A stretch of DNA of 64,000 nucleotides from Bacillus sp. SD075 (GCF_017355165.1 NZ_JADILK010000016.1:24759-88758); one strand, 5' to 3'; numbered from the stretch's first letter, positions 17,417 to 26,623 are shown. A program made the numbers and translations. The notes: generated by a model not told the origin, from the sequence alone.

Positions 17417-18706
17417 ATGGACAAGTTTGTAGCTTTTTTAGAAAATAATCTTTCAACACCCATGGCTAAATTGTCTGAGCAAAAACATTTACGCGCAATT
17501 CGAGATGGTGTGGTTTCTGCGCTACCTTTCATCATCTTTGGCAGTTTATTCTTGATCATTGCATTTCCGCCCGTTGCAGCAGATACGGCATTGGGTGAAT
17601 GGTCTGCAAAACATCTGGCTGAAATATTAATACCATATCGTTTAACGATGTTTATCATGACGCTATATATTACTTTTGGTATAGGCTACAGCTTATCTCA
17701 AAGCTATAAACTTGATCCTCTATCTGGAGGTTTACTATCATTAGCAGCCTTCTTGTTCACAATTGGAGTAAAGATGATGGATGATGTGGGGTTTGTTTTG
17801 CCAATGACAAATCTTGGAGGGCATGGTCTTTTTGTAGGAATGCTTGTATCCATTTTTGCTGTCGAAATTTTACGTCTCTGCAAGACAAAAAATATCACGA
17901 TTAAAATGCCGGATTCTGTTCCAACTTCAGTAGCCCGTTCATTTGAAGCATTAATACCAGTTACAATTGTACTGCTTGTCATGACTTTAATTACAGTCGT
18001 TTTTGCTGTTGATCTACATTCACTTGTTGATAAAGCGGTTGCACCACTCATCAGTGCAGGCGATACATTGCCAGGTGTATTAATTCCAGTATTTTTGATT
18101 ACGTTCTTCTGGTCATTTGGTATTCATGGCGTTTCAGTAGTAGGTGCCGTTGCTCGTCCGGTATGGGAAGTGTACTTGGGGAATAACTCGGCAGCAGTTG
18201 CAGCCGGAAAGGCAATTCCCCACATAGCTCCTGAAACATTCTTTCAATGGTTTATTTGGATTGGTGGGTCTGGTGCAACTTTGGGTTTAGTTATAGCCAT
18301 GCTCTTAACGGCAAAGTCCACCTATAGTAAAGCAATGGGGAAAGCGACAATTGTGCCAAGCATTTTTAACATCAATGAACCTGTTATCTTCGGGATGCCG
18401 ATTGTCCTAAACCCGGTACTGATTATTCCATTTATCATTACACCTCTAATTGGTGCGACACTTGCATATATAGCAACGTCCATTGGACTGGTGAACCCGA
18501 CATATGTAATGGTTCCCTGGACATTGCCCGCTCCAATAGGTGCCTACCTTTCTACAGGCGGTGATTGGAGAGCCATTGTTCTCGTGATGGTGAATTTAAC
18601 AATTTCCGTTATTATTTATCTGCCATTCTTTAAGATGTACGATAAAAAGCTATTGGCGCAGGAAAACATGGTAGAAACAACGGATAATAAAAATATCGCT
18701 TTATAA
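17417..18706 (+). CDS. PTS enzyme IIC, lactose/cellobiose family
   Basis: This 429-residue membrane protein has about ten spans. The opening MDKFVAFLENNLSTPMAKLSEQKHLRAIRDGV is typical of EIIC-Lac/CelB proteins, and NEPVIFGMPIVLNP (about residues 318-331) is the conserved sugar-site loop. Its ATG follows AAAGGAG. It translocates and phosphorylates a beta-linked disaccharide using the adjacent IIB. Given murQ and mupG in the same operon, MurNAc-GlcNAc is the best guess for the substrate; the sequence alone would equally allow cellobiose or chitobiose. Confidence 0.9.
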   Translation: MDKFVAFLENNLSTPMAKLSEQKHLRAIRDGVVSALPFIIFGSLFLIIAFPPVAADTALGEWSAKHLAEILIPYRLTMFIMTLYITFGIGYSLSQSYKLDPLSGGLLSLAAFLFTIGVKMMDDVGFVLPMTNLGGHGLFVGMLVSIFAVEILRLCKTKNITIKMPDSVPTSVARSFEALIPVTIVLLVMTLITVVFAVDLHSLVDKAVAPLISAGDTLPGVLIPVFLITFFWSFGIHGVSVVGAVARPVWEVYLGNNSAAVAAGKAIPHIAPETFFQWFIWIGGSGATLGLVIAMLLTAKSTYSKAMGKATIVPSIFNINEPVIFGMPIVLNPVLIIPFIITPLIGATLAYIATSIGLVNPTYVMVPWTLPAPIGAYLSTGGDWRAIVLVMVNLTISVIIYLPFFKMYDKKLLAQENMVETTDNKNIAL

Positions 18707-18720
18707 GGAATACCAAAAAG

Positions 18721-18755
18721 GGGGTTTGGGACTAAATGCTCCAAACTCCTTTATA
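18721..18755 (+). terminator. Weak hairpin after the IIC gene (possible attenuator)
   Basis: GGGGTTTGG pairs with CCAAACTCC (one G-T pair) around an 11-base loop, followed by TTTATATA rather than a clean T-run. It could limit read-through from the PTS genes into the downstream enzymes, or protect the upstream mRNA. Confidence 0.4.
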
Positions 18756-18776
18756 TAATGTGAGGGGGGGAAGAAC

Positions 18777-19061
18777 ATGAATTCAACATCTAGAATTCAC
18801 TTTTTTAGTTACAAAAGTGCCTTTCTATTTTTTAGCTTCATTCTTGTTTTTAATTTTATCTTTAACAGATTAATGGATGCCTTTGAGATAAATAAACAAT
18901 TATCACTGTACTTAGGAAATACCTTTGCCATAAGCGCGGGATTGACGATGGTTGTTTGTTTTGTTGAAGGTAAGTTTAAAAACAAGAAAAAAGCATTACT
19001 ATTATTCTTGTCTTTATTAGCGGTGAGCGCACTGGTTTGTTATGCAATAATCTATAAATAA
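18777..19061 (+). CDS. Small three-span membrane protein in the salvage operon
   Basis: This is a 94-residue protein whose ATG follows a strong GAGGGGGGAAG site, so translation is likely. It has three hydrophobic segments (about residues 12-31, 45-62 and 73-91) separated by basic loops (KFKNKKK). I do not recognise the family. Its place between the PTS IIC and the GH4 gene suggests a role linked to sugar uptake or the membrane, but nothing in the sequence says what. Confidence 0.75.
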   Translation: MNSTSRIHFFSYKSAFLFFSFILVFNFIFNRLMDAFEINKQLSLYLGNTFAISAGLTMVVCFVEGKFKNKKKALLLFLSLLAVSALVCYAIIYK

Positions 19062-19099
19062 AAAAAATTCAGATTAGCTAACTATGAGGTGTTAGGGGA

Positions 19100-20446
19100 A
19101 TGGAAATGAAAAAAGGGTTGAAGATTGCCACAATAGGTGGGGGCTCTAGTTATACACCAGAATTAATAGAAGGATTTATTAAACGATATGATGAGTTGCC
19201 TATTAGGGAACTGTGGTTAGTGGATATTGAGGCGGGAAAAGAAAAACTTGAAATTGTAGGAAGCTTAGCAAAACGTATGGTTGAAAAAGCAGGACTTCCA
19301 ATGGAAATACATCTAACGCTAGACCGCCGTCAAGCCTTGCAAAATGCTGATTTCGTCACAACGCAAATGAGGGTGGGATTACTTGATGCAAGAATCAAGG
19401 ACGAGCGGATCCCGTTGGAATTAGGATTAATTGGTCAAGAAACGAATGGCGCAGGAGGATTATCGAAAGCTTTACGAACGATTCCCATTATTCTTGAAAT
19501 TGCCGAAGAAATGCAAGAACTCTGCCCTGATGCATGGTTAATTAACTTCACAAACCCAGCGGGGATGGTAACGGAAGCCCTTCTCCGCTACAGCAAACAT
19601 AAAAAAGTCATTGGTGTATGCAATGTTCCATTTAATATGCATATCTCTATTTCTAGCATGCTTGGTGTTGATATGAAAAGAGTGCGCATAGATTTCGCTG
19701 GGTTAAACCATATGGTATTCGGAATGCATGTGTTCGTTGATGATCAAGAAATCACAGATAAAGTGCTTGAAATGCTTGGCAATCCTGAAATTCAACTGAC
19801 GATGAAGAATATTGCCCCATTGGCTTGGAACAGAAGATTTTTGAAATCTTTAGGAGTGGTGCCTTGCCCGTACCATCGTTATTATTACAAAACAAATACG
19901 ATTTTAGAGGAAGAGCTGGAAGCATTCAAATCAGGTGAAACTCGAGCTGAAATTGTGAAAAAATTAGAAGAAGGTTTGTTTGACCTATACAAGGATGAAA
20001 CTCTTGACACCAAGCCTCCACAATTAGAGCAACGCGGTGGAGCTTACTATAGTGATGCAGCGTGTAACGTCATTTCTTCAATTCATAATGATAAGAAAGA
20101 CATTCAAGTGCTAAATGTACAAAACAAAGGATCGCTTCCAGATATTGATTATGATTCAGCAGTCGAAGTAAGCTGTATTGTCACCAAGAATGGACCAATT
20201 CCTTTGACTATGGGGAAATTACCCGTACAAGTGAATGGCTTGATTCAACAAATCAAATCATTTGAAAGAATAGGTGCAGAGGCAGCCGTTACAGGTTCTT
20301 ATGATAAAGCGTTATTAGCTTTAACGATTAACCCGCTCATTCCAAGTGATGACCTGGCGGAAATGGTTTTACAAAAACTATTAAAGGAGCATGAAGAATA
20401 TTTACCACGATTCTTCAGTGACAGTGCTGCACCAAACAACGTGTGA
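19100..20446 (+). CDS. Family 4 glycoside hydrolase (6-phospho-beta-glucosidase type)
   Basis: This 448-residue NAD- and Mn-dependent hydrolase starts with the Rossmann motif ATIGGGSSYTPELIEG. The metal ligands Cys174 (GVCNVPFN) and the His in GLNHMVFGMH (about residue 204) stand where GH4 enzymes need them, and LIGQETNGAGGLSKALR is the LicH-type loop. It splits 6-phospho-disaccharides made by PTS uptake through oxidation and elimination at C3. Finding it in one operon with MupG, a second 6-phospho-glycosidase, suggests that more than one disaccharide is handled. Start 19100 or the ATG two codons later are both possible. Confidence 0.9.
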   Translation: MEMKKGLKIATIGGGSSYTPELIEGFIKRYDELPIRELWLVDIEAGKEKLEIVGSLAKRMVEKAGLPMEIHLTLDRRQALQNADFVTTQMRVGLLDARIKDERIPLELGLIGQETNGAGGLSKALRTIPIILEIAEEMQELCPDAWLINFTNPAGMVTEALLRYSKHKKVIGVCNVPFNMHISISSMLGVDMKRVRIDFAGLNHMVFGMHVFVDDQEITDKVLEMLGNPEIQLTMKNIAPLAWNRRFLKSLGVVPCPYHRYYYKTNTILEEELEAFKSGETRAEIVKKLEEGLFDLYKDETLDTKPPQLEQRGGAYYSDAACNVISSIHNDKKDIQVLNVQNKGSLPDIDYDSAVEVSCIVTKNGPIPLTMGKLPVQVNGLIQQIKSFERIGAEAAVTGSYDKALLALTINPLIPSDDLAEMVLQKLLKEHEEYLPRFFSDSAAPNNV

Positions 20447-20502
20447 ATGGACAGTAATCCATTAAAACATCATAATCTAACATAAAATAGGAGTGTAATG
20501 AT

Positions 20503-20832
20503 ATGTCAACCGAAATGAACAATAATGAAATGGAAATTTTTGAAATAATATCACATAGTGGAAATGCAAGGGGATTAGCATTCGAAGCACTGAAAGAAGC
20601 GGAAGAATTCAATTTTGAAAAGGCAGAGGATTTAATCAAACAAGGCCAGGAAGAATTGAACTTGGCCCATAAGACACAAACCAAGCTAATTCAAGCAGAA
20701 TTGAATGGAGTTCCAAGTGAGAAAACTTTATTAATGATTCATGCTCAGGATCACTTGATGACGGCAATGAGTGAACAAAAACTAATTGAACATATGATTC
20801 GCATTGTAAAAAAGCTAGCCCCACAACAGTAA
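20503..20832 (+). CDS. PTS enzyme IIA, lactose/cellobiose family
   Basis: This 109-residue helical protein carries the phospho-His motif MIHAQDHLMT (His80) and the AEDLIKQGQEELNLAHKTQT helix typical of LacF/CelC. ATG follows TAGGAG. It receives phosphate from HPr and passes it to the IIB at 17062. Its separation from IIB and IIC by the GH4 gene is unusual but stays within the operon. Confidence 0.92.
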   Translation: MSTEMNNNEMEIFEIISHSGNARGLAFEALKEAEEFNFEKAEDLIKQGQEELNLAHKTQTKLIQAELNGVPSEKTLLMIHAQDHLMTAMSEQKLIEHMIRIVKKLAPQQ

Positions 20833-20847
20833 AGAGGTGATTAAATA

Positions 20848-21933
20848 ATGGGTAAACTCGGTATATCTATCTATCCAGAGCATTCAACCGTTGAAAAAGA
20901 CATGGAATACATTGCACGTGCACACAAATATGGATTCAAAAAGATCTTTACTTGCCTGCTTTCTGTCGAAGGTGACAAAGAGAAGATTTTAAAAGAATTT
21001 AAAGAAACAATTCGTTATGCCAATCAATTAAATATGGAAGTGATGGTCGATATTGCTCCCAGAGTATTCGGTTCGCTAGGCATTTCTTATAATGACTTAT
21101 CGTTTTTTGCAGAATTAGGTGCGTATGGAATCAGGTTAGACATGGGTTTTACAGGTAACGAAGAGTCGATTATGACACATAATCCATATAATCTAAAAAT
21201 TGAAATAAACATGAGCAATGCAACAAAATATTTAGAAAATATTATGGATTACAAACCAAATAAAGAGAATTTAGTTGGATCGCATAACTTCTATCCTCAC
21301 CGCTATGCAGGATTGAGCTATCCTCATTTTATAAAATGCTGTGAGTCATTCAAAAAACATAATATCCGCACGGCAGCTTTCATAAGCTCACATGCAGCAA
21401 CGTACGGACCTTGGCCTATAATGGAAGGATTATGTACATTAGAGATGCACCGGGAATTACCCATTACAACTCAAGCGAAACACTTGTATGCGACAGGGTT
21501 GATTGATGATGTAATTATTGCAAATGCCTACGCATCTGAAGAAGAATTGAAACAGCTTAGTCTGTTAAATAGCGGTCAATTAACATTTAATGTTAATCTT
21601 CACGAAACCATAACAGTATTAGAGAAAAAGATAGTAGTGGAAGAATTCCATTTTTACCGTGGAGATGTTTCCGATTATCTTATTCGCTCGACTCAATCAC
21701 GCGTAAAATATAAGAGCGAAGAATTTAAACCAACATATACCCCTGATATTAGACGCGGTGATATTTTAATTGAAAATGAGCTCTATGGACAATATAAAGG
21801 GGAATTGCAGATTGCCTTGAAGGAAATGAAGAATTCGGGGAAAACGAATGTAGTTGGCCGAATAGCAGAAGAGGAAATTTTCCTCCTCGATCATTTGGAA
21901 CCATGGGGGAAATTCCAATTCAATGTTAATTGA
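20848..21933 (+). CDS. mupG: 6-phospho-N-acetylmuramidase (MupG, DUF871)
   Basis: This 361-residue protein begins MGKLGISIYPEHSTVEKDMEYI, a start characteristic of DUF871/MupG. A TIM-barrel (about residues 1-235, with GSHNFYPHRYAGLSY around 148-162) is followed by a cyclophilin-like C-terminal domain. MupG (GH170) cleaves MurNAc-6P-GlcNAc, the product of PTS uptake, into MurNAc-6P and GlcNAc. MurQ then acts on the first product, and the kinase at 21986 probably phosphorylates the second. Fifteen bases separate it from the IIA gene; GAGGTG is the ribosome site. Confidence 0.9.
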   Translation: MGKLGISIYPEHSTVEKDMEYIARAHKYGFKKIFTCLLSVEGDKEKILKEFKETIRYANQLNMEVMVDIAPRVFGSLGISYNDLSFFAELGAYGIRLDMGFTGNEESIMTHNPYNLKIEINMSNATKYLENIMDYKPNKENLVGSHNFYPHRYAGLSYPHFIKCCESFKKHNIRTAAFISSHAATYGPWPIMEGLCTLEMHRELPITTQAKHLYATGLIDDVIIANAYASEEELKQLSLLNSGQLTFNVNLHETITVLEKKIVVEEFHFYRGDVSDYLIRSTQSRVKYKSEEFKPTYTPDIRRGDILIENELYGQYKGELQIALKEMKNSGKTNVVGRIAEEEIFLLDHLEPWGKFQFNVN

Positions 21934-21937
21934 TCAG

Positions 21938-21967
21938 GGAAGGAACGTTGATATTCCTTCCTTTTTT
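21938..21967 (+). terminator. Internal hairpin terminator between mupG and the kinase
   Basis: GGAAGGAA pairs perfectly with TTCCTTCC around an 8-base loop, followed by six T. It lies directly after the mupG stop and 19 bases before the kinase start. It probably reduces transcription of the kinase and the two regulator genes relative to the PTS and hydrolase genes. Confidence 0.7.
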
Positions 21968-21985
21968 ACTGAATAGGAGAATGAT

Positions 21986-22882
21986 ATGAATTATATTATC
22001 GGTGTTGACGGCGGGGGCACTAAAACTGAAGCAGTGGCTTATGATTTAGAGGGTAATAAAATAAGTGAAGGTAAAGCGGGGTTTGGAAACCTGCTTATAA
22101 ATGAAAAACAAGCAATCGCTAACATAATACAGGCAATTGAACAAAGCATAACTCCTATTGATAATGGTAGCTGCCATTACATTTGCTTAGGATTAGCCGG
22201 GTATGGAGGAGTTGAAAATCCACAGGGTATAAAAAGTGCATTAAGCAAGGCATTTAATGCCCCGTTCACGATTGTAAATGATGGAGTTATCGCTCATGCT
22301 GCTTTACTAAAAGGAAATGATGGCATTCTGACTGTATCCGGAACTGGATCTGTAAGTTTCGGCATCCATAAAGGAATCGAGAAATCGGCTGGTGGCTGGG
22401 GACACATTCTTGGGGATGAAGGAAGTGGCTATTGGATCGCCATGCAGGCTTTTATAAAAATGACGAAAGAAGTGGATGGGGGGCATGACCATAGCCTTTT
22501 AACCGAGACAATACTTAAAAAACTTGGCTATCATAGTGTTATGGAACTAAAGAAATTCATTTATTCCGCCACGAAATCCGAGATTGCCGCGTTTGTTCCC
22601 CTAGTTGTCCAACTTGCTGAGAAGGGCGATGGTTTCTCGCAAAATATTCTGAATCAGGCCGGGTACCACCTTTCAAAACAAACGCTTGAGGTAATGAAGA
22701 AGTTAAAGTTAAGTGAGAATGTTACAATGGCAATAAAGGGTAGCGTATTGACAAATATACCATTGGTGCAAAGCTCTTTCATCAATCATATTAAACTTGA
22801 AAATCCAAATGTGAAATTTGTTTTAGAAGACGTCTCCGCTACCTTGGGTTGTTACTACATAGCAATGAAGCATTTAAAGTAA
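21986..22882 (+). CDS. N-acetylglucosamine/MurNAc-type sugar kinase (BadF/BcrA/BcrD ATPase family)
   Basis: This 298-residue ASKHA kinase shows the phosphate-1 motif IIGVDGGGTKTEAVAYD at the start, GLAGYGG, the phosphate-2 motif GILTVSGTGSVSFG (about residues 113-126) and the adenosine-side GGWGHILGDEGSGYWIA. These are marks of NagK/MurK-like proteins. MupG releases unphosphorylated GlcNAc in the cytoplasm, so a GlcNAc kinase is the missing step to GlcNAc-6-phosphate. MurNAc kinase activity, as in clostridial MurK, is also possible. Confidence 0.87.
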   Translation: MNYIIGVDGGGTKTEAVAYDLEGNKISEGKAGFGNLLINEKQAIANIIQAIEQSITPIDNGSCHYICLGLAGYGGVENPQGIKSALSKAFNAPFTIVNDGVIAHAALLKGNDGILTVSGTGSVSFGIHKGIEKSAGGWGHILGDEGSGYWIAMQAFIKMTKEVDGGHDHSLLTETILKKLGYHSVMELKKFIYSATKSEIAAFVPLVVQLAEKGDGFSQNILNQAGYHLSKQTLEVMKKLKLSENVTMAIKGSVLTNIPLVQSSFINHIKLENPNVKFVLEDVSATLGCYYIAMKHLK

Positions 22883-22907
22883 GTAAAGATCAAGGAGAAT
22901 AAATCTT

Positions 22908-23774
22908 ATGCACGTCGAAAATATTATATTGAGAATTGAAAGTTTATTGAACCAGTTGCCTAGATCAGAAAGGAAAATTGCACAATACATTTTAGAAAAT
23001 CCAAACGACATTATAAGAATGACGATACATGAATTAGCTGATCATGCCAATGCCAGCAGTTCAGCTGTAACGAGATTCTGTCATTCTATAAAAGTTAACA
23101 GTTTTTCAGAACTGAAGGTATCTTTATCATCCCTGATTTCCCAACCGGAGAAAAAAGGTTTCCATGACATTGAGCCTAATGAAACAATAGCGTCCATTAA
23201 AAATAAAATAGTGTCCAATTCTGTCCAAGCTATACAAGAAACTGCACATTATTTGGATGAGGCCGTTCTTGACAATATCATTGAAACCATGAGAAGTGCA
23301 GATGTCATTTATGTTTATGGTTTAGGGGCATCATGGCTCGTTGCTGAAGATATTACACAGAAATGGTTACGTTTAGGAAAGATTGTAAGTGCCAATCAGG
23401 ACCCGCATATTACGGCCACTGCACTTGCTGCATCATCAAAGAATACCGTTTTTTTCTGTATTTCCAATAGTGGTGAAACGGAAGAGATCCTGGAACTCGT
23501 TGATATTGCTAAAGCATATGGCATTAAAACAATTGGTTTATCACGGTTGGGGAACAATGGACTAACTAAGAAAGTTGATATGTCCCTAAATCATGTACGT
23601 GCACCGGAGGCTAAATTTCGAAGTGCGGCAACAAGTTCGCTTTTTGCACAATTTCTAACGGTCAGCATAATTTTCTATGCGTATGTTTCAAAATTCTATA
23701 ATGAAAATAAAAATGAAATTGAACGTTCAAGGGAATCGGTATTGAAATTCACAAAAAGGAATTTGGATACTTAG
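22908..23774 (+). CDS. RpiR/MurR-family transcriptional regulator
   Basis: This 288-residue protein has an N-terminal RpiR helix-turn-helix (about residues 1-77, with IHELADHANASSSAVTRFC) and a C-terminal SIS domain (about 125-250, with VYGLGASWLVAEDI and CISNSGETEEI) that binds phosphosugars. In murein-salvage loci the equivalent MurR senses MurNAc-6-phosphate. Likely targets are the two palindromes at 16017-16068. It starts 25 bases after the kinase, behind CAAGGAG. Confidence 0.9.
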   Translation: MHVENIILRIESLLNQLPRSERKIAQYILENPNDIIRMTIHELADHANASSSAVTRFCHSIKVNSFSELKVSLSSLISQPEKKGFHDIEPNETIASIKNKIVSNSVQAIQETAHYLDEAVLDNIIETMRSADVIYVYGLGASWLVAEDITQKWLRLGKIVSANQDPHITATALAASSKNTVFFCISNSGETEEILELVDIAKAYGIKTIGLSRLGNNGLTKKVDMSLNHVRAPEAKFRSAATSSLFAQFLTVSIIFYAYVSKFYNENKNEIERSRESVLKFTKRNLDT

Positions 23775-23891
23775 AAAGGTAAGTCTTATCTTATCGTGTT
23801 AACAAGCATTGATAATATCAATGAGCGGTATTATATTCCGATCAGGATGACTTGTAAAATCTACATCACGATGAAAGGAAGATGTACGCTG

Positions 23892-24614
23892 ATGATCCGG
23901 AAGAATTCTCCGAGTCCCATTTATCATCAACTTGAGGAAGAGATTAAAGAAGCGATTCAAAATCTTGAATTGGAGCCAGGAGAGATGATTCCTTCAGAAA
24001 AAGAATACACTGAAAAATATGGAATAAGCAGAATGACGGTGAGACAGGCCATATCTAACCTTGTGTATGGAGGATATTTATACAGGCAGCGCGGAAAAGG
24101 AACATTCGTTGCCCAACAAAAATTGGAGTCGCCCTTGCAAGGATTAACAAGCTTTTCAGAGGATATGATTTCTAGAGGACTTGAACCAAGTACACGAGTT
24201 ATCAGTTTTACGGAAGTCAATGCTGATCATGAACTTGCTGTAAAGCTTGAGGTTGAAGAAGGAACTTCTATTTTCGATCTGGAACGTGTAAGGCTTGCTG
24301 ATCAGTTGCCGATGGCATATGAAAGACTATACATCTCTAAAGTTCTTGCCGGGGATCTAACGAAAGAAATAGCCGTAACGTCCATTCATGACTATGTAGA
24401 AAAAATGTTTGGCTTAAATATCCAGCATAACATACAGGTGATTGAAGCCTCCATTGCACAAAAAAAAGAGGCGGAAATGCTCGAGGTAATCGAAGGTTCC
24501 CCTATATTGCTGATAGAACGAAGAATTATCCTGGATACCAATCGACCACTTGGGGTTGTCCGATCTGTCTACCGTGCAGATCGATATAAATTCAGAATCG
24601 ATTTGGAACGTTGA
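23892..24614 (+). CDS. GntR-family regulator with UTRA domain (NagR/YvoA-like)
   Basis: This is a 240-residue protein. I chose ATG 23892, nine bases after AAAGGAAG; the frame is open upstream to 23796. The N-terminal winged helix (PIYHQLEEEIKEAI, YGISRMTVRQAISNLVYGGYLYRQRGKGTFV, about residues 1-75) and the C-terminal UTRA domain (LQGLTSFSEDMISRG onward) match regulators of GlcNAc use that respond to GlcNAc-6-phosphate. That metabolite is the end product of the neighbouring pathway, so it may link this island to nag genes elsewhere. Confidence 0.88.
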   Translation: MIRKNSPSPIYHQLEEEIKEAIQNLELEPGEMIPSEKEYTEKYGISRMTVRQAISNLVYGGYLYRQRGKGTFVAQQKLESPLQGLTSFSEDMISRGLEPSTRVISFTEVNADHELAVKLEVEEGTSIFDLERVRLADQLPMAYERLYISKVLAGDLTKEIAVTSIHDYVEKMFGLNIQHNIQVIEASIAQKKEAEMLEVIEGSPILLIERRIILDTNRPLGVVRSVYRADRYKFRIDLER

Positions 24615-24672
24615 AAAACAGAATCCCACTCTTAATTAATAATAGTAAAAACAACTTATCTGGATAAGATAA

Positions 24673-24706
24673 ACCCCTTGCCTAAATATGGACAGGGGGT
24701 CTTTTC
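24673..24706 (+). terminator. Terminator of the murein-salvage operon
   Basis: ACCCCTTG pairs with CAGGGGGT and is followed by CTTTT. Just upstream, at 24655-24668, is a perfect short palindrome, CTTATC-TG-GATAAG. Confidence 0.75.
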
Positions 24707-24796
24707 GTAGAATATCATTTTTCGAGTTTGTGAGTTTTCCAGTTCAAAAGGAAAGGTGCTTTGGAAAATTAGGGAATAACAATCCGAGGACTTTAA

Positions 24797-25999
24797 TTAT
24801 TTCGCTAAGCTTTCTGTCAATCGGTTTTCTTTCCAAATGGCTGTAATGCCCAGTCCAATGACGATAATCACAGCGGCGAAAAGATAAGGATAGTGGATGT
24901 TTACATCAAATAGTAATCCTCCCAGAGATGGCCCGGCTATATTCCCTAAGCTCGTATAGGTGGAGTTCATTCCAGCAACGAATCCTTGTTCTTTCCCGGC
25001 AGCTTTTGATAAAAATGTCGTCAATGCCGGACGAAGTAAGTCAAATGCAAGGAAAATGAAGCAGGTTACCACAAGAACTGCCAAAAAGCTAGAGATCATA
25101 GTGGACGCTACCGCAAAAATTGCACCGACGATTAAACATAATTGGATAAGTTTCTTTTCGCCGAGAAGATCTACCAGTTTTCCAAACATGAATACTTGCA
25201 CAACAACTCCGAAAATAGAGCTTATTGTAATGATAATTGCAATATCCTTCGGCGTGAAGCCGAATTTATGATCAGAAAATAGGCTAAAAACAGTTTCATA
25301 GGCTGATAAACCAAAAGCGAGTACAAATACAATGATGAACGCGATAAAGTAAATCGGATTAAGTGATCTCTTTAAATCGCCCATAAAGTTTGTTTGCTTT
25401 GCATTAGCAGAAACGTTTGCAAGTTGTTCCTTTGTCAGCGGCTCTTTTAACATGAATATTGATGATAGGCATGCTAAAAAAGCAATGGCTGCCGCAAGGA
25501 AGAAAGGCAAGCGTATACCATATTCTGCAATAAAGCCACCGATTCCGGGTCCTATTATAAAGCCCAAGCTAATGGCGGCTGAAATATAGCCCATTGCTTT
25601 TGGCCTTTCCTGTACGGATGTAATATCCGCAACATATGCAGTGACACCTGGCATAATAAAGGCGGCACTGATTCCCCCTAGGATCCTTGATAAATAAAAC
25701 ACCGATACGTTTGTCCCTACACCGAAGATAAGTTCTGAAACACCAAAAAGGAATAAGCCGATGATGATGATTTTCTTTCTGCCGTAACGGTCAACCCAAC
25801 GACCGGCGAATGGTGACATAACAAGCTGTGAAACCGCAAATACGGCAACCAGATAACCCATCGTACTTCCTGATAAATGCATGATATTCATAAATGACGG
25901 CATAACGGGGATGATGAGCCCAATTCCCAGAAAAGCAATGAATATATTGCTTAGTAGAATAATCAATACCGCCTTTTGTTCTTTAATTGGTTTAACCAT
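24797..25999 (-). CDS. MFS drug-efflux transporter (Bmr/NorA/TetA type)
   Basis: This is a 400-residue protein with twelve spans. MFS motif A is clear as GRWVDRYGRKKII (about residues 66-78), and motif C-like GPGIGGFIAEYG follows around 149-160, which marks a drug:H+ antiporter. ATG 25999 follows AAGGTGG. The TetR gene just upstream on the same strand (gap 25 bases) is the probable local repressor, so the pair forms an inducible efflux unit. The pumped compound is not predictable. Confidence 0.88.
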   Translation of the reverse strand: MVKPIKEQKAVLIILLSNIFIAFLGIGLIIPVMPSFMNIMHLSGSTMGYLVAVFAVSQLVMSPFAGRWVDRYGRKKIIIIGLFLFGVSELIFGVGTNVSVFYLSRILGGISAAFIMPGVTAYVADITSVQERPKAMGYISAAISLGFIIGPGIGGFIAEYGIRLPFFLAAAIAFLACLSSIFMLKEPLTKEQLANVSANAKQTNFMGDLKRSLNPIYFIAFIIVFVLAFGLSAYETVFSLFSDHKFGFTPKDIAIIITISSIFGVVVQVFMFGKLVDLLGEKKLIQLCLIVGAIFAVASTMISSFLAVLVVTCFIFLAFDLLRPALTTFLSKAAGKEQGFVAGMNSTYTSLGNIAGPSLGGLLFDVNIHYPYLFAAVIIVIGLGITAIWKENRLTESLAK

Positions 26000-26024
26000 G
26001 TAGTAGCACCACCTTATTTGTGAA

Positions 26025-26606
26025 TCATTTTTGTGAAATACCTCTCCAAAACACTTTCCAAGAGGCAGCTAATTTATCCTTCAACCGTTTCTCATCATTG
26101 CCGTATACAAGTTCAAGCAAAATGGAATCCACTACTCCCAAAAAAGCATAGGTCGGCGTTATGGCTGCATCTTCGACGATTAATTTGGCATTGATCCAAT
26201 CCTGGAATTTACATTCCAGGATCGCCTGCACCTTTTCCTCGATATCTATGACTTCCTGCCCGATTTCTTTTTCAAGATGCGCTGGCGGAAAAAAGGACAT
26301 GCGCAGCCAAAACTTTATATGCTCATTTTTTTGGAAAAGATCGATGACCAATTGTAGGAATCCGTATAAATCTTTTTCAGGATTTTTTGAATCGACTTTA
26401 CTGAAATATTGAAGTTTCGAAGATAACTCCGTCTCTTTCGCATCACGTAAAACTTGAAGAAAAAGATCATCCTTGCCTTTAAAATGGGCGTAAATGGATT
26501 GCTTTTTCATGCCGACTTCTTCAGCTATTTGAGAAAGCGACGCTCCTTCATAACCATGAATCGTGAAATATTTAAGAGCGGCTTCTTTAATTTCATTACT
26601 TTTCAA
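26025..26606 (-). CDS. TetR-family repressor of the adjacent efflux pump
   Basis: This is a 193-residue protein. I favour TTG 26606, seven bases after TAGGAG; the GTG at 26615 overlaps that site. The N-terminal HTH reads FTIHGYEGASLSQIAEEVGMKKQSIYAHFKGKDDLF (about residues 12-47). The C-terminal part is a typical ligand-binding helical domain. It precedes the MFS gene in the same transcript, and a palindromic operator lies directly upstream (26624-26639), so autoregulation with the pump is likely. Confidence 0.88.
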   Translation of the reverse strand: MKSNEIKEAALKYFTIHGYEGASLSQIAEEVGMKKQSIYAHFKGKDDLFLQVLRDAKETELSSKLQYFSKVDSKNPEKDLYGFLQLVIDLFQKNEHIKFWLRMSFFPPAHLEKEIGQEVIDIEEKVQAILECKFQDWINAKLIVEDAAITPTYAFLGVVDSILLELVYGNDEKRLKDKLAASWKVFWRGISQK

Positions 26607-26623
26607 TACTATCACTCCTATTT

